The notes under the pieces were generated by a model. It did not search any database. It saw only the letters and a program-made list of their open reading frames with translations, and had not been told where the DNA came from. From NCBI GenBank assembly GCA_038496675.1, contig CM076666.1, positions 14,320,029 through 14,384,028 on the forward strand: a stretch of 64,000 bases of DNA. Reading direction: 5' to 3'. The DNA comes from Rachycentron canadum (taxonomy: Eukaryota; Chordata; Actinopteri; Carangiformes; Rachycentridae). The number at the start of each line of letters is the position of its first letter. Within the stretch, counting starts at the first letter, position 1. Below, piece after piece: positions 24,301 through 37,480 of this stretch. The position numbers and the translations under genes are program-made.

Positions 24301-25339
24301 AAGTATGGACTAAAAAAAGCTTCTTCAACAGTAACTCCAGTCACAAGCAGGTTATTTCTGGAAACTAATGTACATGCAAGTCCATCAACATTAAAACTAA
24401 CTGTAAAACTTATTTTCAGTTGTGTCAGCTTCATCAGGGTGGTAATTAAGGTTCTGAATTGGATTTACACTATGTGGATGACAGAAGATTTGCTGAACAT
24501 TTGGTGTACATGATGATACTTGCATATAGTCTCAAACTTGTTGGTTGGCTGTAAACAGGCAGCTTTCCTGCTCTCTGTCAGCTCAGAGTTGGGGCGGTGC
24601 TCTAATGTACTGACCTCAGACCAGCATTTTCAATTGCAGCCTGATACAGCCTGAGCTGTGCTCTGTTAACACGAGCTGTGCTGTTTGAAAGTTATTCTAC
24701 AACAGAACAAAAGTCTGAAGAAGCAAGTCCAGTAGGTTTTTACTGATCTAAATTTGTTGTGGTACAAACTCTTGGATAGAAAATTGTAACATGTAACTAT
24801 GCACTATGTGTCAAATGCATATGGGTTAAGGCATAGCTGGGTCATACTTGTAAGTGTGGAGAATTGTATTCTTTTGTTGGTTGTTGACATAAGCAACTAT
24901 AATATGATCATTGACGGTATACCTTGATAGTGTGCATATCTAAACTAGATCAGATACCCCAGTTCAAGTCTTTAACATATTTGGTGTTAGTTGATGGCAG
25001 GTACACAACAGACACCCAGAGTTGTGAATGTCCATGACAAGGTGGGATTGAGCAAGACAGGTATATGTTATTTTAGGTGCTAATACGCCAATATTCATCA
25101 GCCATTCAAAACATGCCATGAAGAACCCTCCCTTAGATAAATAGGCCACTATAATAATCAGAAAACCAGTTTAACATGCCTTATCACAGCAGAGATGGGG
25201 AGGAAGGTCACATTACATAAGAAAAAAAGGTAAAGAAAATGAAAAGTGAGAGAGAGCTCAAGTCATAACACTGATTGTAATAGGCTGCATTATTTTGACA
25301 AAGTTATTCGCAAAAGAAATGAGAAAATAGTGAGATTAT

Positions 25340-25560
25340 AGTATAGTTAGAGTTAGATGAAACCCTTGACTCTCATATATTTGTGTTAAGTATAAAGCTA
25401 TAAAGCCTGCAGCCATTTAGCTTAGCATAAAAACTGGCTGTTATATTTGCCTACTTGTGTAACTGGGACATGCTGGCTACATCAGTAGTGCCACTTATCT
25501 CTAGCCAAAGTACTCCTCTGTCCAGGGGTAGGTATCTTTGCATGTTGTGGCATTTAACTT
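25340..25560 (+). mobile_element. Partial copy of the foldback-type repeat seen at 22.0 kb
   Basis: It shows GTTAGATGAAA, GACTCTCATA, AAGCTATAAAGCCTGCAGCC and TTTAGCTTAGCATAAAAACT, followed by CTCTGTCCAGGGGTAGG, in the order expected for the left end and interior of the family. Strongly diverged and lacking the right inverted end. Confidence 0.45.
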
Positions 25561-26629
25561 TATATATTCATAATGAGATTTTTTTTCCTGAACCCATTAC
25601 AAAAGGTGCCACAGGGGATTATGAAATGGCTAATATGATCTTATACAATCATAACAAATGCACAATTGGGATGTGACATTCGTGTCATTGTTGCCATTTT
25701 CAACTGTAATCAGTAATTTGCAACTTGATCAGGTTCTGGTGAGACTGCAATTACTTGTGCAACTGACTGGAAGGCTTATAACAGTGGTGTCAGCAGGAAT
25801 GTGGAGTCATAACTAGCGAAAACAGGAACTTCTGCCTTGATCTTTATGATTTCACATCCATTATGATGCTTTTATTATTGCAATACTGTTAGGATTCTCC
25901 CTGTCCTGGTTTGTCCTGTCTAGAAAGAAAATAATTGTGTTTCCCAAATACCCAGGTGTGTCTTTTAGAGCCAGGTGGAGCTCAAGAGAACTCAGGCCAG
26001 TGTCATCCTCTTCATTACAATCATCAAGACATCATCAAGACTGAAAGTAGACTATGTATCAACAACAAAGACAGGATATAAGGTTATATACATACATTCT
26101 TATCAGCCTTGGCCACAGACAGTGTTCAAGCTTATCTTATCTTACAGGGACTATATCTGAACCCATTTCTATTTGTTAAATTTCTGACAGTGTAACACCA
26201 AATCACAAACAACCCTTAGAACAAAGATTATGTCTACAATAAATTAGCATATCTGTGACAAAATTAATGGCAGTCAAATGTTGAATTTGTGGCTCTTTTG
26301 TCTTGCAGCTCCTGGACTGAGACTGGTAGGCCCCCTCTATCTTTGGTGTGGATTACCATTTACTGAACCCAAAGCCTTCATATAACATCTGACACTACAC
26401 TGGCAACCCTCCACACAGTGACTGTATATACCCTGCCAAGTGCACCAAATGTAGCAAATGCAGATAAATGCTACAACAGAATACAGCAGTATTTACTGCA
26501 GGCTTACTTCAAAAAAGAAGCTGAGACATTTAGTTATGGAAGAATTTGTATTCATCCTCATCCCAGGCAGGAATTGTATCATTTCAGGAACGTCTTGCCG
26601 CCTTAATCATATTAGCAGAATGTAAAATA

Positions 26630-26985
26630 AGACCAAGAGTCTTAGCCAATGCTAGCACTCTGTGAGGCTGTACTTAGGCCCAGCAGTGCTTAGCTAACAT
26701 GGATACAATGACAATGCTAACATTTGCGAGTTATCTCTAAATATAAAGAACAGCTGAGGCTAATGTGACTGTCATAGTTTAGAATGAATCATAAACTTAA
26801 GTAGTGCACAAATTAACATTAACCTGATTATTAGAATTCATCTTGATGTCGAGACAATTTCACTTAAAACTACAAATGTGAAAATTATGGTGGTGTCAGA
26901 AAAACCATCAGGGTCTCTATAATATGACAATCCATCTGATCATTTTGAGACAAATGTAACGAAGCCCATGTGGTAAACTGATCAA
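26630..26985 (+). mobile_element. Degenerate teleost interspersed repeat
   Basis: Recognisable blocks are CTCTGTGAGGCTGTACTTAG, CAGCAGTGCTTAGCTAACAT, GACAATGCTAACATTTGCG and ACAGCTGAGGCTAATGTGAC. They occur in the order I remember for an abundant percomorph non-autonomous element. No open frame; ends not determined. Confidence 0.5.
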
Positions 26986-28539
26986 CCTACACATAGCTAT
27001 GTTGCTAATTAGGCTAGATACCGTATACTTCCGTCAAGTTATGTATTTGGTCATGCAAGAAGTCCCTAAAGCACCTGTAGCAGCTGTAGAAGTGTGTGTT
27101 AAATGAAGTGTTGCCATAGTCATCACCATAGTGATTTTTCCTTGTAATGTGACTGTCTACTTGATATGTTTAAATTTGGTACAGTCAGATTTTTTTCCTA
27201 AATCATCCAATTTATGTTAAGCTGTCAGAAGAATAAAACAACTGAGAAAGCAAATGACAGAGAAGGACAACAAGGAAGAGGAAGGTGGAGAGGAGCTCAT
27301 GTGAACCAGTCTTGCCACTTCAGGGGCGTAACACTGGCGCTGCTTTAGTGAGAACCGTCGGCACTGCCCATCTCTCAACCTCCTCCACCCGTCTTTCACC
27401 AAGTCCCTTCCTACTTCCCCCACCTCTCTTCCTGTCCCTCTCTTATTCTCTCGCTCTGTCTTTCTCCGTCTCTCCATCCCCTCCCTCTCTTCCAGTCGGC
27501 CCCACCACAAAGCCCCACCCACAGCCATGTGAAGACAGGGAGAGGAATATGATCTAACCACACTCCCAGAGATATTACCTCAGCAGCCACCCCCACCCCC
27601 TACACACACATGCACACACAAACATATACTCCTACCTCCCCTCTGTCATACCCAAACCCATGCACTCCACTCCACTCCACCCCCTAACCCCCAGCACTCC
27701 CTTCCCTTGCTCCCCCTGATCTCCTCCTCGTCCTTCCCTCCCTACAATACTGCTGCCAGGCCGTAATGTTTTTCTTAGCCTCTCCTACACAGTTTTCACA
27801 CAGTTTCCCTCTCCCTCAACATACAGCAACATCCCACACACCCTGGGCCTAGCTGACCCACTGAGAGGAGGTGGGAGAGCTTTGGGTGGGCAATAACGCC
27901 ATTATTGAGGGACAGGCAGTGTGACTGTTTCACTAAAAGACAACTGCCGAAAAAAAATTTCAACCAGCAAGAAGTGTGAACATGACTATGACCAAGCTCA
28001 TCCTCTTTGCTTTCAACAAATTAAAAAAAAAAAAAAATGTTGGGCTTTTACTAAACATCTTTTCCAGGTTCCAGTCCTTCCTCTGGCCCACATTTTTACT
28101 CTGCTTATTGCATGCTGTGTTTGCAGGAGCCTCACTGAGGGGTTGACAGGATGTGGTGTAGGATTCATTTCTCTCCGCAGAGAGAGAGAGAGACAGCTTT
28201 AAAGGTTAAGGTGTCTGTTATCAGCAGGTCTCAATATCTGCCATCGGTTTGTTGTGGTTTTCGCAGTAGGGCCCTTAAACAGAAACAGCATCCATCTGTG
28301 GGTCTCAGCAGATATGCTCCCCTGCTGTAGATGTGACAACAACTCTTGAGTAAGAGACTGAGAGAAAAAGTTGGTAGCTACATCCTCGCTATTTTCCCAT
28401 TTCAGTTTTCTTTTGTTTTTTTTTTGGTTTTTTTAGCCAATTGTGGACAGCAAAAACAAGTTGTGACAAATCACCACCTTTTAAAACAATGTGGTGAACT
28501 TGTTAGCAAACAGCTAAAAGCTGTTAGCCTTGATCTGGT

Positions 28540-28975
28540 CTCTACCAACTCCTAAGGGAAGTATCTGGCTCGCCAAATATGCCATTGACTTTAAATAAAG
28601 CTGGAAGTCCCCTTGGTGATGTCACCCATAGGTTTCTGAAGAGTGGTTTAGAAGCTGTACCGCCGCCACCGTGCCAATACCTGACGGGCTCCTGCGCATG
28701 TTGGTTTGTGGCAAACATACAACCACCTGTCACTGAAACCACTTCAATTCAATTATTAACGTTGAGCTTTAAAAAATTTTAATAGAAGGTTTATATAAAA
28801 ATTCAACCCTGATGCAGCTATATATGAAGGTGAACTTTGTTCAAGGCTGTAAACATGTTTGTTTCAACTGTAAATGTGGGCATTTTAATATGCAAGTCTA
28901 TGGGGATTGACTTACTTTTGGAGCCAGCCTCAAGTGGCTATTCGAGGAACTGCAGATTTTAGCATTTCATTGTGT
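28540..28975 (+). mobile_element. Degenerate teleost interspersed repeat
   Basis: The left part has GATGTCACCCATAGGTTTCT followed by GAAGAGTGGTTT. The right part has GGCTGTAAACATGTTTGTTT, GTCTATGGGGATTGACTTAC, GGAGCCAGCCTCAAGTGGCT and TTCGAGGAACTGCAG. This arrangement matches a repeat common in percomorph fish as I recall it. The interior is shortened and no protein is encoded. Confidence 0.55.
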
Positions 28976-30146
28976 TTAGCCTCAGAGGTTGCTGCTTGTT
29001 GCTGACTGTGTCTGTCCGTGAGTGTGAACCAAAGGACCAGACAACCAAACTAAGAGCCGAGTGTTGCTATAAAGCTCTGTAAAACAAAGAAGAATTGCAG
29101 ATTCAGGCTTTTATAAAAAAACAATTGAAGCGTTTACTTGCTAATTTAAATGTTTTATACACAAGTAGCCAACTCAGTCTTTGTGAATTGGTCATGATGC
29201 TGTGTGAGTCTGTGCTTAGATGCATGTTGATTTACACATATACTGCTGACCATGTTCATGTTGTATTTGGTCTTAAACTGAAATCTAAAGCAAATAAAAT
29301 TTTGATCTTATGTTTGTGCTAAATAGGTTATTAGAGTCAATTCTGAAGTGGACATTGATAATAATAATTTGGTTGGTCAACCCATTGACCAACAAACAGA
29401 CCTGAATTGCTAAAATTTAAATTCTGTCATTTTGCTTGCTGCACAATGTTGTATGGACACAATAAAGGCCAATACAAAACATATCATTATCAATATACTA
29501 CATGAATGAGATCTACTTTTCTTATAGACTAACATACCAGCATAGTTTGTTAACTTTGACTTGGGCACATAAATAATCCCTTAGAGCTTTCTTTTTCTTG
29601 TCAACTCTCACTGAAAAATGTGTTGCAGCACTGAGGCATAATGGATTAAAACATACTCTCATATTATGCAGCATACAGTGGCGGTTCATCAGGGTTCAGA
29701 TTCCAACTTGTAGCTGTCTAATTAACCAATGGCCCAGAACTACAGCCAAGAGTGGCTGTATTAAAAATGTTTTATTTAGACTCTAAATGTGATGTTTTGC
29801 TCTCCAACCAAAAGTGCATGGTGTTGACCTCAGATCCACAGAGCAGCCAATTTGGGCAGCTGATTTTATTAACTCAGATGAGGTGTTTTTTTTAAAAAAA
29901 TTTGGAGCATACCAAACAGAAAAATGAATTCGTAATTTTCTTTGCTATTTTTTAAAAATATAAATTACATTTTTTAATGAATTTACCAACTGTCCATCAT
30001 ATTTTTTGGGTTATTTTAATGTGTTTTATGCATTTTTGCTAATTATAATTGGCTGTTTCAATTTAGTCATGCATTCTTCAGCTAAAATACTCTAAATGGG
30101 CATATTGTAGGGAAACCTCAGGTCACAGGGGACTGAAACAAAAACA

Positions 30147-30177
30147 CAGACAGACAGACAGAAAGACAGACAGAGAG
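30147..30177 (+). repeat. Imperfect (CAGA)n tract
   Basis: About eight CAGA units with one interruption. Confidence 0.85.
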
Positions 30178-30789
30178 TGTAAAAGCGCCGCAGCGCTCCG
30201 TCGTGATTACTTGTTTACTGTTTCCCAGATTGAGCCAGTCACATGCAGGACAATATAAAAGTATATTCAGTGAATGATAATAATCCCCCTGGTCTATCAA
30301 TATCCACATAATCATTATGGACAGCAGAGAGGAGAGGGTGCTGGTCAGTAGAGGATTGTGGGTTTTGCAGTTCAGAGCAGCTAAAATAGCCATGCGACTG
30401 GTGGGGCATGTGACTACAGGGACCAGCGAAGCTTGAGAGCGTCCTGGCAGGGTTGACAAAACCACACGCTGACACAAATGACTGGCCTCGATGCCTTTCA
30501 TCTCAACAGGGAATCAGAGGCCCTTGTCAGAAACAAGCAGGCAGTTATAGGCCACAAAAGCACAAGTTATGAGTGTCAAGCCATGCTAGTGAGAAGGAAA
30601 AACACATGCTGCTGAAAGGATAGGAAATGTTTTATTTAAACATCTTCATGGTAGGAAGATACATGACTCCTATTGGCCAATACAGAGCAGAATTTTGTTG
30701 TCACTTAGACAAATAGAAGTCCCTATATATAAATGATATTCTAGATCTATATTTTTAAATTTGTATCTATTATCTATATTTTAATTTTC

Positions 30790-31060
30790 AAAGGCTAATT
30801 GGACATTTTGGTAAATATGGTTATTTATTTATTTTTGAGGATACCACGCTCAGTGTCAAAAACAGAACATACATATTAAACATATGGCCACCAAATTTCA
30901 CTGCTGCATTTGTTTGAAGGTGGTTGAGGTGCAGCTAACCTTTATACACTGTTGGGTATAGTTCAATCAATCTTTATGGTAAGCTGAGCTAACCAGCTGT
31001 TCATTGTAGCTTCACATTTAATGTACAGACATTACAGACATGTGTCTAAGCTCTGTGACC
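30790..31060. mobile_element. Internally deleted copy of the foldback-type repeat
   Basis: The left end keeps GGACATTTTGGTAAATA. At 30990-31045 the right inverted end is visible as TCTTTATGGTAAGCTGAGCT, AACCAGCTG and TGTAGCTTCACATTTAATGT. The middle of the family is missing. Confidence 0.5.
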
Positions 31061-32486
31061 AGGGGTTTCAAGTTTTAAAAGTCTTGTATTTTTCCTATAA
31101 TGGGAGCCCTGTCACGTGTCTGTCACTATGGAGGCCATTGTTTAGTATTTAAGTGCTGAATAAAACAGGACAAACAATTGATAAAGAGGTGATTGTGTGT
31201 GCGCAGCATGGGAGCATTATTTGACTTGACCAATGGTTCAGAAATGCACACACCTGCAGATGTTTGTGCTTCTGTGTACAAGCATGTGCTTTTGCATGTG
31301 CATGCTACCTTGTTCTGGAGCCCCCTCACTGGGTGGCAACAGGGCTGAGGTAACATCATACCATTTTTTTTTGATAATATATATAGCTTGAAATAAAAAG
31401 CTCTCATAACTACTGTGGTTTTTAGTGTTGCCAGGTCAACCTGCCCACTCTACACTCAACAGCACTGGGATGGGATGGGTTGAAAGGAATAGAGGTGAAA
31501 GAGGAGAAGTGGGAATGAATTTGGGGAGGGGTAAATGATGGCAGACAGGTGGTTTGAGGGAGAGAGGGATTTTAAAAGGGAGGAACGGCTGAGAGGGGAT
31601 GAAATAAGAACAGAACAGGATGATGAAGGCCAGCAAAAGATGGATGATAATTAACATTTTCAGCTCCATATTGGCTCCTTTTGTTCCTTAACCCCAGCAC
31701 TTCCCCCTGCAGTCTAACAGTCAGACAACGCTGTCCTAGCATACCCTCTATCCAGTTATTTTACATGAGATAAAATGTGTGCCTGCGTGCATGCATTCAT
31801 GCGTATCACTGTGCCTGTCTGATGTGTGTGTGTGTCTGTGTGTGCATGTGTATGTGCATGTGTGTGTTTGGACTGCCCTGGCCTGCCAGCTGCCAGTGTG
31901 TAGCACTCAATCCAGCAAAGGCGAAGCCTAATTACAGACGCACGGCTACAGATTTAGCCGGCATGCTAACCATAACGGAGGAGGCAGCAGGGAGGGGATC
32001 GCTTGGAAAAGTCACGGCTGGACGGGAGCTTCACAAGGGTGTACCACAGGGACAAGGGAGGGTGGGTACTATTTCAGGATCTGCTGCTCTCATTATTTAT
32101 CATAGTAGAAGTCTCGACAAGAAGAGGCAACCTACAATTGACTACATGCATCAGTGCAAATGGGCCAAAGCTGAGCGAACCCCCACCCCACTCACACCCT
32201 CCTGCCCAAATTATGTATGTTGCCAAAACATCAGACAAAACAATCACACAGCTGCATTTTCCCCATTTTCATGCACCAACATTGTACATATCTGTATTTA
32301 TAATGCTGGTTTCCAACAGTGTAACATTTAGTATGAGAATGGTGACACAGAAAACACACCACTCATTTCAGGGATAGATGCCTCTTGTGTCTAGCATATA
32401 CAAAGTGAGATGGAAAGTTTTCCAGGTTGTCGAGCTAAAACTCTGCATGGAAGTGTGTATGTATGTGCATGTAGCACGCATGTGAA

Positions 32487-32490
<4 letters not shown>

Positions 32491-32536
<46 letters not shown>
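32491..32536 (+). repeat. (TG)23 microsatellite
   Basis: Pure TG dinucleotides, 46 bp. Confidence 0.97.
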
Positions 32537-32538
<2 letters not shown>

Positions 32539-32707
32539 ACGGACAGTTTGTGAGACCAGGGAGGGTTGGCAGTTAAACTCTGAGCTCACCCACGACTCTA
32601 CCACTTCCACCCACAGTGTCCTCTATACAGCTGCTCTCACTGAGCCAAACTCACACTTCATCCTCATCCCTCTCTCTTTTTCGCTCCGTGCTTCTCTCTA
32701 TCGCTCC

Positions 32708-32807
32708 CCATCCATCCATCCATCCATCCATCCATCCATCCATCCATCCATCCATCCATCCATCCATCCATCCATCCATCCATCCATCCATCCATCCATC
32801 CATCCAT
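32708..32807 (+). repeat. (CATC)25 tetranucleotide microsatellite
   Basis: A 100-bp uninterrupted CCAT/CATC array. The translated Ser-Ile-His-Pro repeats in two frames are artefacts of this array and not protein. Confidence 0.97.
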
Positions 32808-33912
32808 TAATCTCCTCTTCTCTGCCTAATCTTTATTTTTTCCTCCCTTCATCTGTCTCTCTTCTTCTCAGTTGTTACCTTCTACCCACCTCTGTCACTG
32901 TGCTCATTTTTATATGGTCTCTTACCAGTCTTTTTCTTACTATTTCAAACTTTTGGACTTTTACATCCCTGTGCATGTTTTTTAGTGTGGTAGAATGATT
33001 CCACATATGGATAAAGGATCAGTTTGACAGTAGGTCAAGCTGCAGCTATACGTCTAATATATGTAATTGAAATGATCTGAAGATTCAGAGGGATGACAAA
33101 AGAAAAAATTGGCTTCTGGACAGTGCAATAATAGGTGCACATGTGTCTAGACAGAAGTATGGACTTAGTTACATGCAAATGTCTTAATTGTTTGAGTGCA
33201 AGTTACAGTATGTTGAACATAAACTTCACCCTCTGTGTTCATTCAATTATTGTATAAATAATCCATCAGCCATTTGTGCTAAAAAATGACTCAGCGATGA
33301 AAAAGAAAAAGCTGTCCATGAGAACAGAGGCGCTGACTCACAGAACAACAGCTCAACTCAGTGTTTGTTGCCTGTTTATCAGGGATAAGTTAACCACACA
33401 GTTGCACATTTTTGCCATTATCGGTCTTTCATTGACGAAAAGATGGCCAGTCAACACTTCCCATCAGCTTTACAATAAATGTTCACGAAGAGGCAGCTGT
33501 GCTCCTGAAGCTGCCCAACAAAATTGGCAAAATTGGTCCTTATTTGGATATGGCAAGAACAATTGTAGTGATAGAAGTGGGTGCCAATTTTGTTGTGTGC
33601 CCTTAAAGTAATTTTTGTCAGCTAAAAATAGGCCTCACTCCCTGTCAACCTGCACACACAGGTACGCACATGCACACACATCATGGCCGATGAAAGGTTT
33701 ACATGACAACTAATGGCTTTTCACTCAGAGAACTCCAAAATTTTGTCCCATCATTTTGCACATCTAAAATAAGGATAGAACTGTACCGTAGAGATTTAGC
33801 TGTTTTATAAAAAAAATTTAATGCATGTTTTCTAACCACAATTTTAAAAAGCTGTATAAATTTAATAAACAGAAATAAATATCTATTCTATATCTTATAA
33901 ATATGTGACTCT

Positions 33913-34040
33913 TATATATGTATATGTATTTATATATGTGTATATATGTATATATGTGTGTATGTGTGTGTGTGTATATATACTATCTATACTGTGTATA
34001 CTATGTATGTATATATGTATATGTTATATGTATATATGTG
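33913..34040 (+). repeat. Imperfect TATATG/TATGTG repeat
   Basis: Alternating pyrimidine-purine array built from TATA, TATG and TGTG units with short interruptions. The sequence is prone to strand slippage. Confidence 0.85.
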
Positions 34041-37000
34041 GAACTGAAACTAAGAACTTGCAGATAATGAAGATAAGCCTCAACCCCAAACCTCACCTTG
34101 AAAAGCAACGCCTACCGATGGTTTGCGCTCTGCCATGTCAGCAGTGCAGTATGGGAAATGAGGAGTGGGTGGGTGTGTGACCTGGCGACCTATCAGCAAC
34201 TCGCTCAGGGCCCAGGCGCATCAACATCTCCCTGCACTCAGCTCCAGCTCAATCAATTGCCCTCATTTTTGCATGTACAGAAGGAAAACCAACTGTTTTA
34301 CAGTTGTGTTGCACTGTCTGAACTGGGGGAGGAGGAGGAAAGGAAACTGCACCGCAGATGGTTGTTGTGTTTCTTGATCAGTCAACAGTTTACTTAACTT
34401 CTAGGCTTGTTATCAGTTTTACATGATAGTTTTGTGATAAAGACCACATGAGCTTAAGGCTCGTTAAAATAAACATACATGTAAATCATGCTGTATTTTG
34501 GGTTTTTTCTACGTAATGAGTTGCATGTTGGAATTCAATTTTAACATATCAGTATCCATATATATGATATTTTTATGACTATCTGAGATCATCAGGTCTA
34601 TGGCATCAGTGTTAGAATTATTACATGTATCATTTACTGAAATGTATGTCTCTTCATGCTTGTGCTTATGGTGCTTGCAAAGTTTGGCATCTTAACTTTT
34701 ATTAATCTTCATTTGCATTAAGCACAGTGAAAAGTAATGTTTGCACTCAAATCAGAGCAAAGTGAAATCATAACTGTGCATCAAAGTTAAGTTGAATCCT
34801 CAAAAGAGGTTAGTGAAATTATCAGACAACCATGAACCAAAACTGAAATAGGCAAAAGGCAGGAAAACAGGTTGTCAGTCCTTTAAAGGTCTCAAACAAG
34901 CATGCAATCCTCAATATGTTTGACTGGGGTGCCTGAAGATGTCAGTCCATGATCACAGACATCATGTGCTGACAGTCAGGTAGCTTGGCATTTGACAGAT
35001 GGTACTAGTGTTTCACTCTTGCCAATCACAAAACTCACACTCAGCAGGGAGGCTCAGTGTTTACAGAGATGATCCTTCACCCAGAGCAAGCCTCAGTGGT
35101 ACAGTTCTGTAACCGAGTCTGACCTCTGACTATATCTGGAACATGGTAACAAAAACATGTTTTCCTAAGCTTAAATATTTTGTTATTGTATAGTACCCTG
35201 AATTTGGAACAATGAATATGCTTAGCGCACATGTAGACTGTGTCAGATGTAAAAGTAAATTTCAAACCCAGAGGTGGTTGAGTACTTTGGCTTGACGCAC
35301 GTAGCAAAGAAATGCTCAGAAATGTCACCTATGAGTCACTGATTGACGAGATTCAACTGGTGCAATATCTTTTACACCCTCTCTCTGATTTAGCTCAAGA
35401 AAACTTAAAAAGCCAGTTTTACTTTCTTTGAAGCAAAGCAGTGCTGTATAATCAACTTAAGTTGAAATTAAATTCATTGGATATAATTTAGATTACAAAG
35501 ACAAAAAAGTTCATGTCAAGGTTTAGATTCAACTTTGACACCATTGCAAAAGTGGAAAGCGACAAAGTTAATTTACTTAATAATCATTTACGTAATATTT
35601 CCTGACATTTATGTAAGGGCTGTAGCTACTAATTAATTTTCCAGAAACTTATTTTGTATTCGTCACAGAGACATTTCCCCCACAGTGTTAAACAGCTTCA
35701 CATTTTGTAGGCACCTCACTGTTACATCAGGACTTCCCCTACACAAGTTGAGGTTGGGCCTCATTCATATCAGATGCCAACATCTTGAATAACAAACTAA
35801 AAAAGAGAAGAGTCCACGCTCTTTTCATGACTTTCGTGACCTTGGACAGCTCTGATACTGTCATTATTGCAATAGGCTAAATGAGATGTTTCTTCACTGA
35901 TGAGACACAATTTCCTCTAAATAGAGTTCAAGGTAGAAGAATAGAGACAAAGATTTTCTGTTTAGTGTCCTCTGGTAGAAAAATATTTATTTACTGCACA
36001 TATGTTGGATTACGTTACATTAGTTTTAGCCAGATGTACCTAAAATGTGCAATTGCCTATATACTTTTAGAAGGAGCATTTAATAAAGCAAATAATATTC
36101 ATGTACATAATGTTAATATTAACTTGGGTTATTGCAATTCCACACTCACAAGAGAAAAATTATATATCCATTTTTAGTCTCTATTATGGGCAAAGGGCCA
36201 GAAATGCTGGATCATACCACTCTTATGTAAATGACCATGTCACTCAAACTTATTTTGCCACAAAGTTCAGCCCAGTATCACAGGTGATATTATACAACTG
36301 TTTTCACTGGCCGTATGTATGAAACTGGCTATCCCATTGGTTGCTACTGTAGATGTAAACTACGGTTTCATGTTTTTAAAAAAGAAGAACAAGATCCTAA
36401 AACAGATGGAGACTGCAGTTTTAAACAAACATTGCTTGGGGACTGTTTTCAGTGGTGGATTGATACATATTATTTGGTGATCTCTTTAGTATTTCCAGCA
36501 GTTGTAGTACCGAGGCACAGAGGAATGGGAGATATCAGACAATACTTTAGATCCATTCAATGTTAGCTTTGGTGTTATAATTGTTGAGAATAAGCAGAAA
36601 TTAAAATTACCAGACTGGTCCTGTAAGAGACAAGAGCGAGAATGGAGCTAAATATAAAATAGGCAGACTGCATACAGTCAGTAGGTGTGATTGTACCCTG
36701 AGCTTCGTTTGCTAATTTGCTAATGAATGGCCCAATGACTGGAGCATAATGTGAGAAAAACACTGGCGTATAATATGTGGAAGAGTTGGAATTGCACTTT
36801 TGTATGGGTGTGCTTCTGTGAGAAGAAGGAAGAACAGGAAGAAGCAGAGGACAAAGGAAGGAGGGGAGGAAAGGAAAGGGCATCATGGGAAAAAGCTTTG
36901 ACAAACTGTGTGTGTAGCTGATGGGCTGCTCTTTGTGTCTTGGGGTTTAATACCAGAGCTGAATAATGAACTGGAGACAAGAAAACAAGTACATGAGGAA

Positions 37001-37427
37001 ACTGAAGCTGGCATGTGCAACGCTGTCATAATAAAGACAATATCATATTTACCAGGACAACTGAGGCTGCTGTATGTACTCTTGTTACTACCAGTGTTGG
37101 GGGATGTGTTGTGATTTGAAACAGTGAGCTGAAATAAGAGTGGAGGCACCCCAAGGACAGTGGCCATGTTTGACAGATAGTGTGGAGCAATGGAGAGATG
37201 GAGCCTGGAGAATAAGTGGCAGTGAGAGCTGCTATGATGAGGGAGAGGAGGGGGCAGTGATGGGAATAAACAAACTACACTTACTCAAATGCTAATGTTG
37301 AGGCACCTGCACTTAAGTTGAGTATTTCCATGTGTTACTTTATACTTATGCTCCACTGACGAAATATGACGCATTATTATAGAGTAAACTTTACAGCAAT
37401 GAATATAGTATTTAAAATTAGCCTTTG

Positions 37428-37480
37428 GGCGCCCTGATAGCCAAGTGGTTCGGGCACACGCTATGTGGGCATATGGACAT
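37428..37480 (+). mobile_element. Possible tRNA-derived SINE head, truncated
   Basis: The string TGATAGCCAAGTGGTTCGGG fits the RNA polymerase III A-box pattern (TRGCNNAGYNGG), and it is followed by a CACGCTATGTGGGC stretch like those in fish SINE heads. No B box (GGTTCGANTCC) and no cloverleaf can be completed downstream, so it is not a tRNA gene. It is best read as a broken SINE. Confidence 0.45.

Larger units (their letters stand above)
20512..32490. other. Non-coding stretch rich in degenerate interspersed repeats
   Basis: No coding exon could be supported. It holds the repeat copies listed separately near 22.0, 24.1, 25.3, 26.6, 28.5 and 30.8 kb. It also holds a pyrimidine-rich plus strand at about 27350-27860, a CAGA tract at 30147-30177 and an imperfect TG run near 31820-31868. 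The remainder is AT-rich and unrecognised. Confidence 0.55.

Noticed and set aside
31777..32331. 184-codon plus-strand open frame
   Set aside because: Begins with Cys/Val/Met repeats encoded by an imperfect TG run and shows no recognisable domain.
32486..32998. 170-codon plus-strand frame
   Set aside because: Made of a TG array followed by the CATC array. Its Ser-Ile-His-Pro repeats are simple-sequence artefacts.
35881..36566. Three consecutive plus-strand open frames that might be one decayed gene or transposon
   Set aside because: No transposase motif, no similarity between frames and a known family, and no splice sites joining them. Read as chance openings.
37428..37480. tRNA gene
   Set aside because: Has an A-box-like string but no B box, no anticodon arm and no acceptor pairing.
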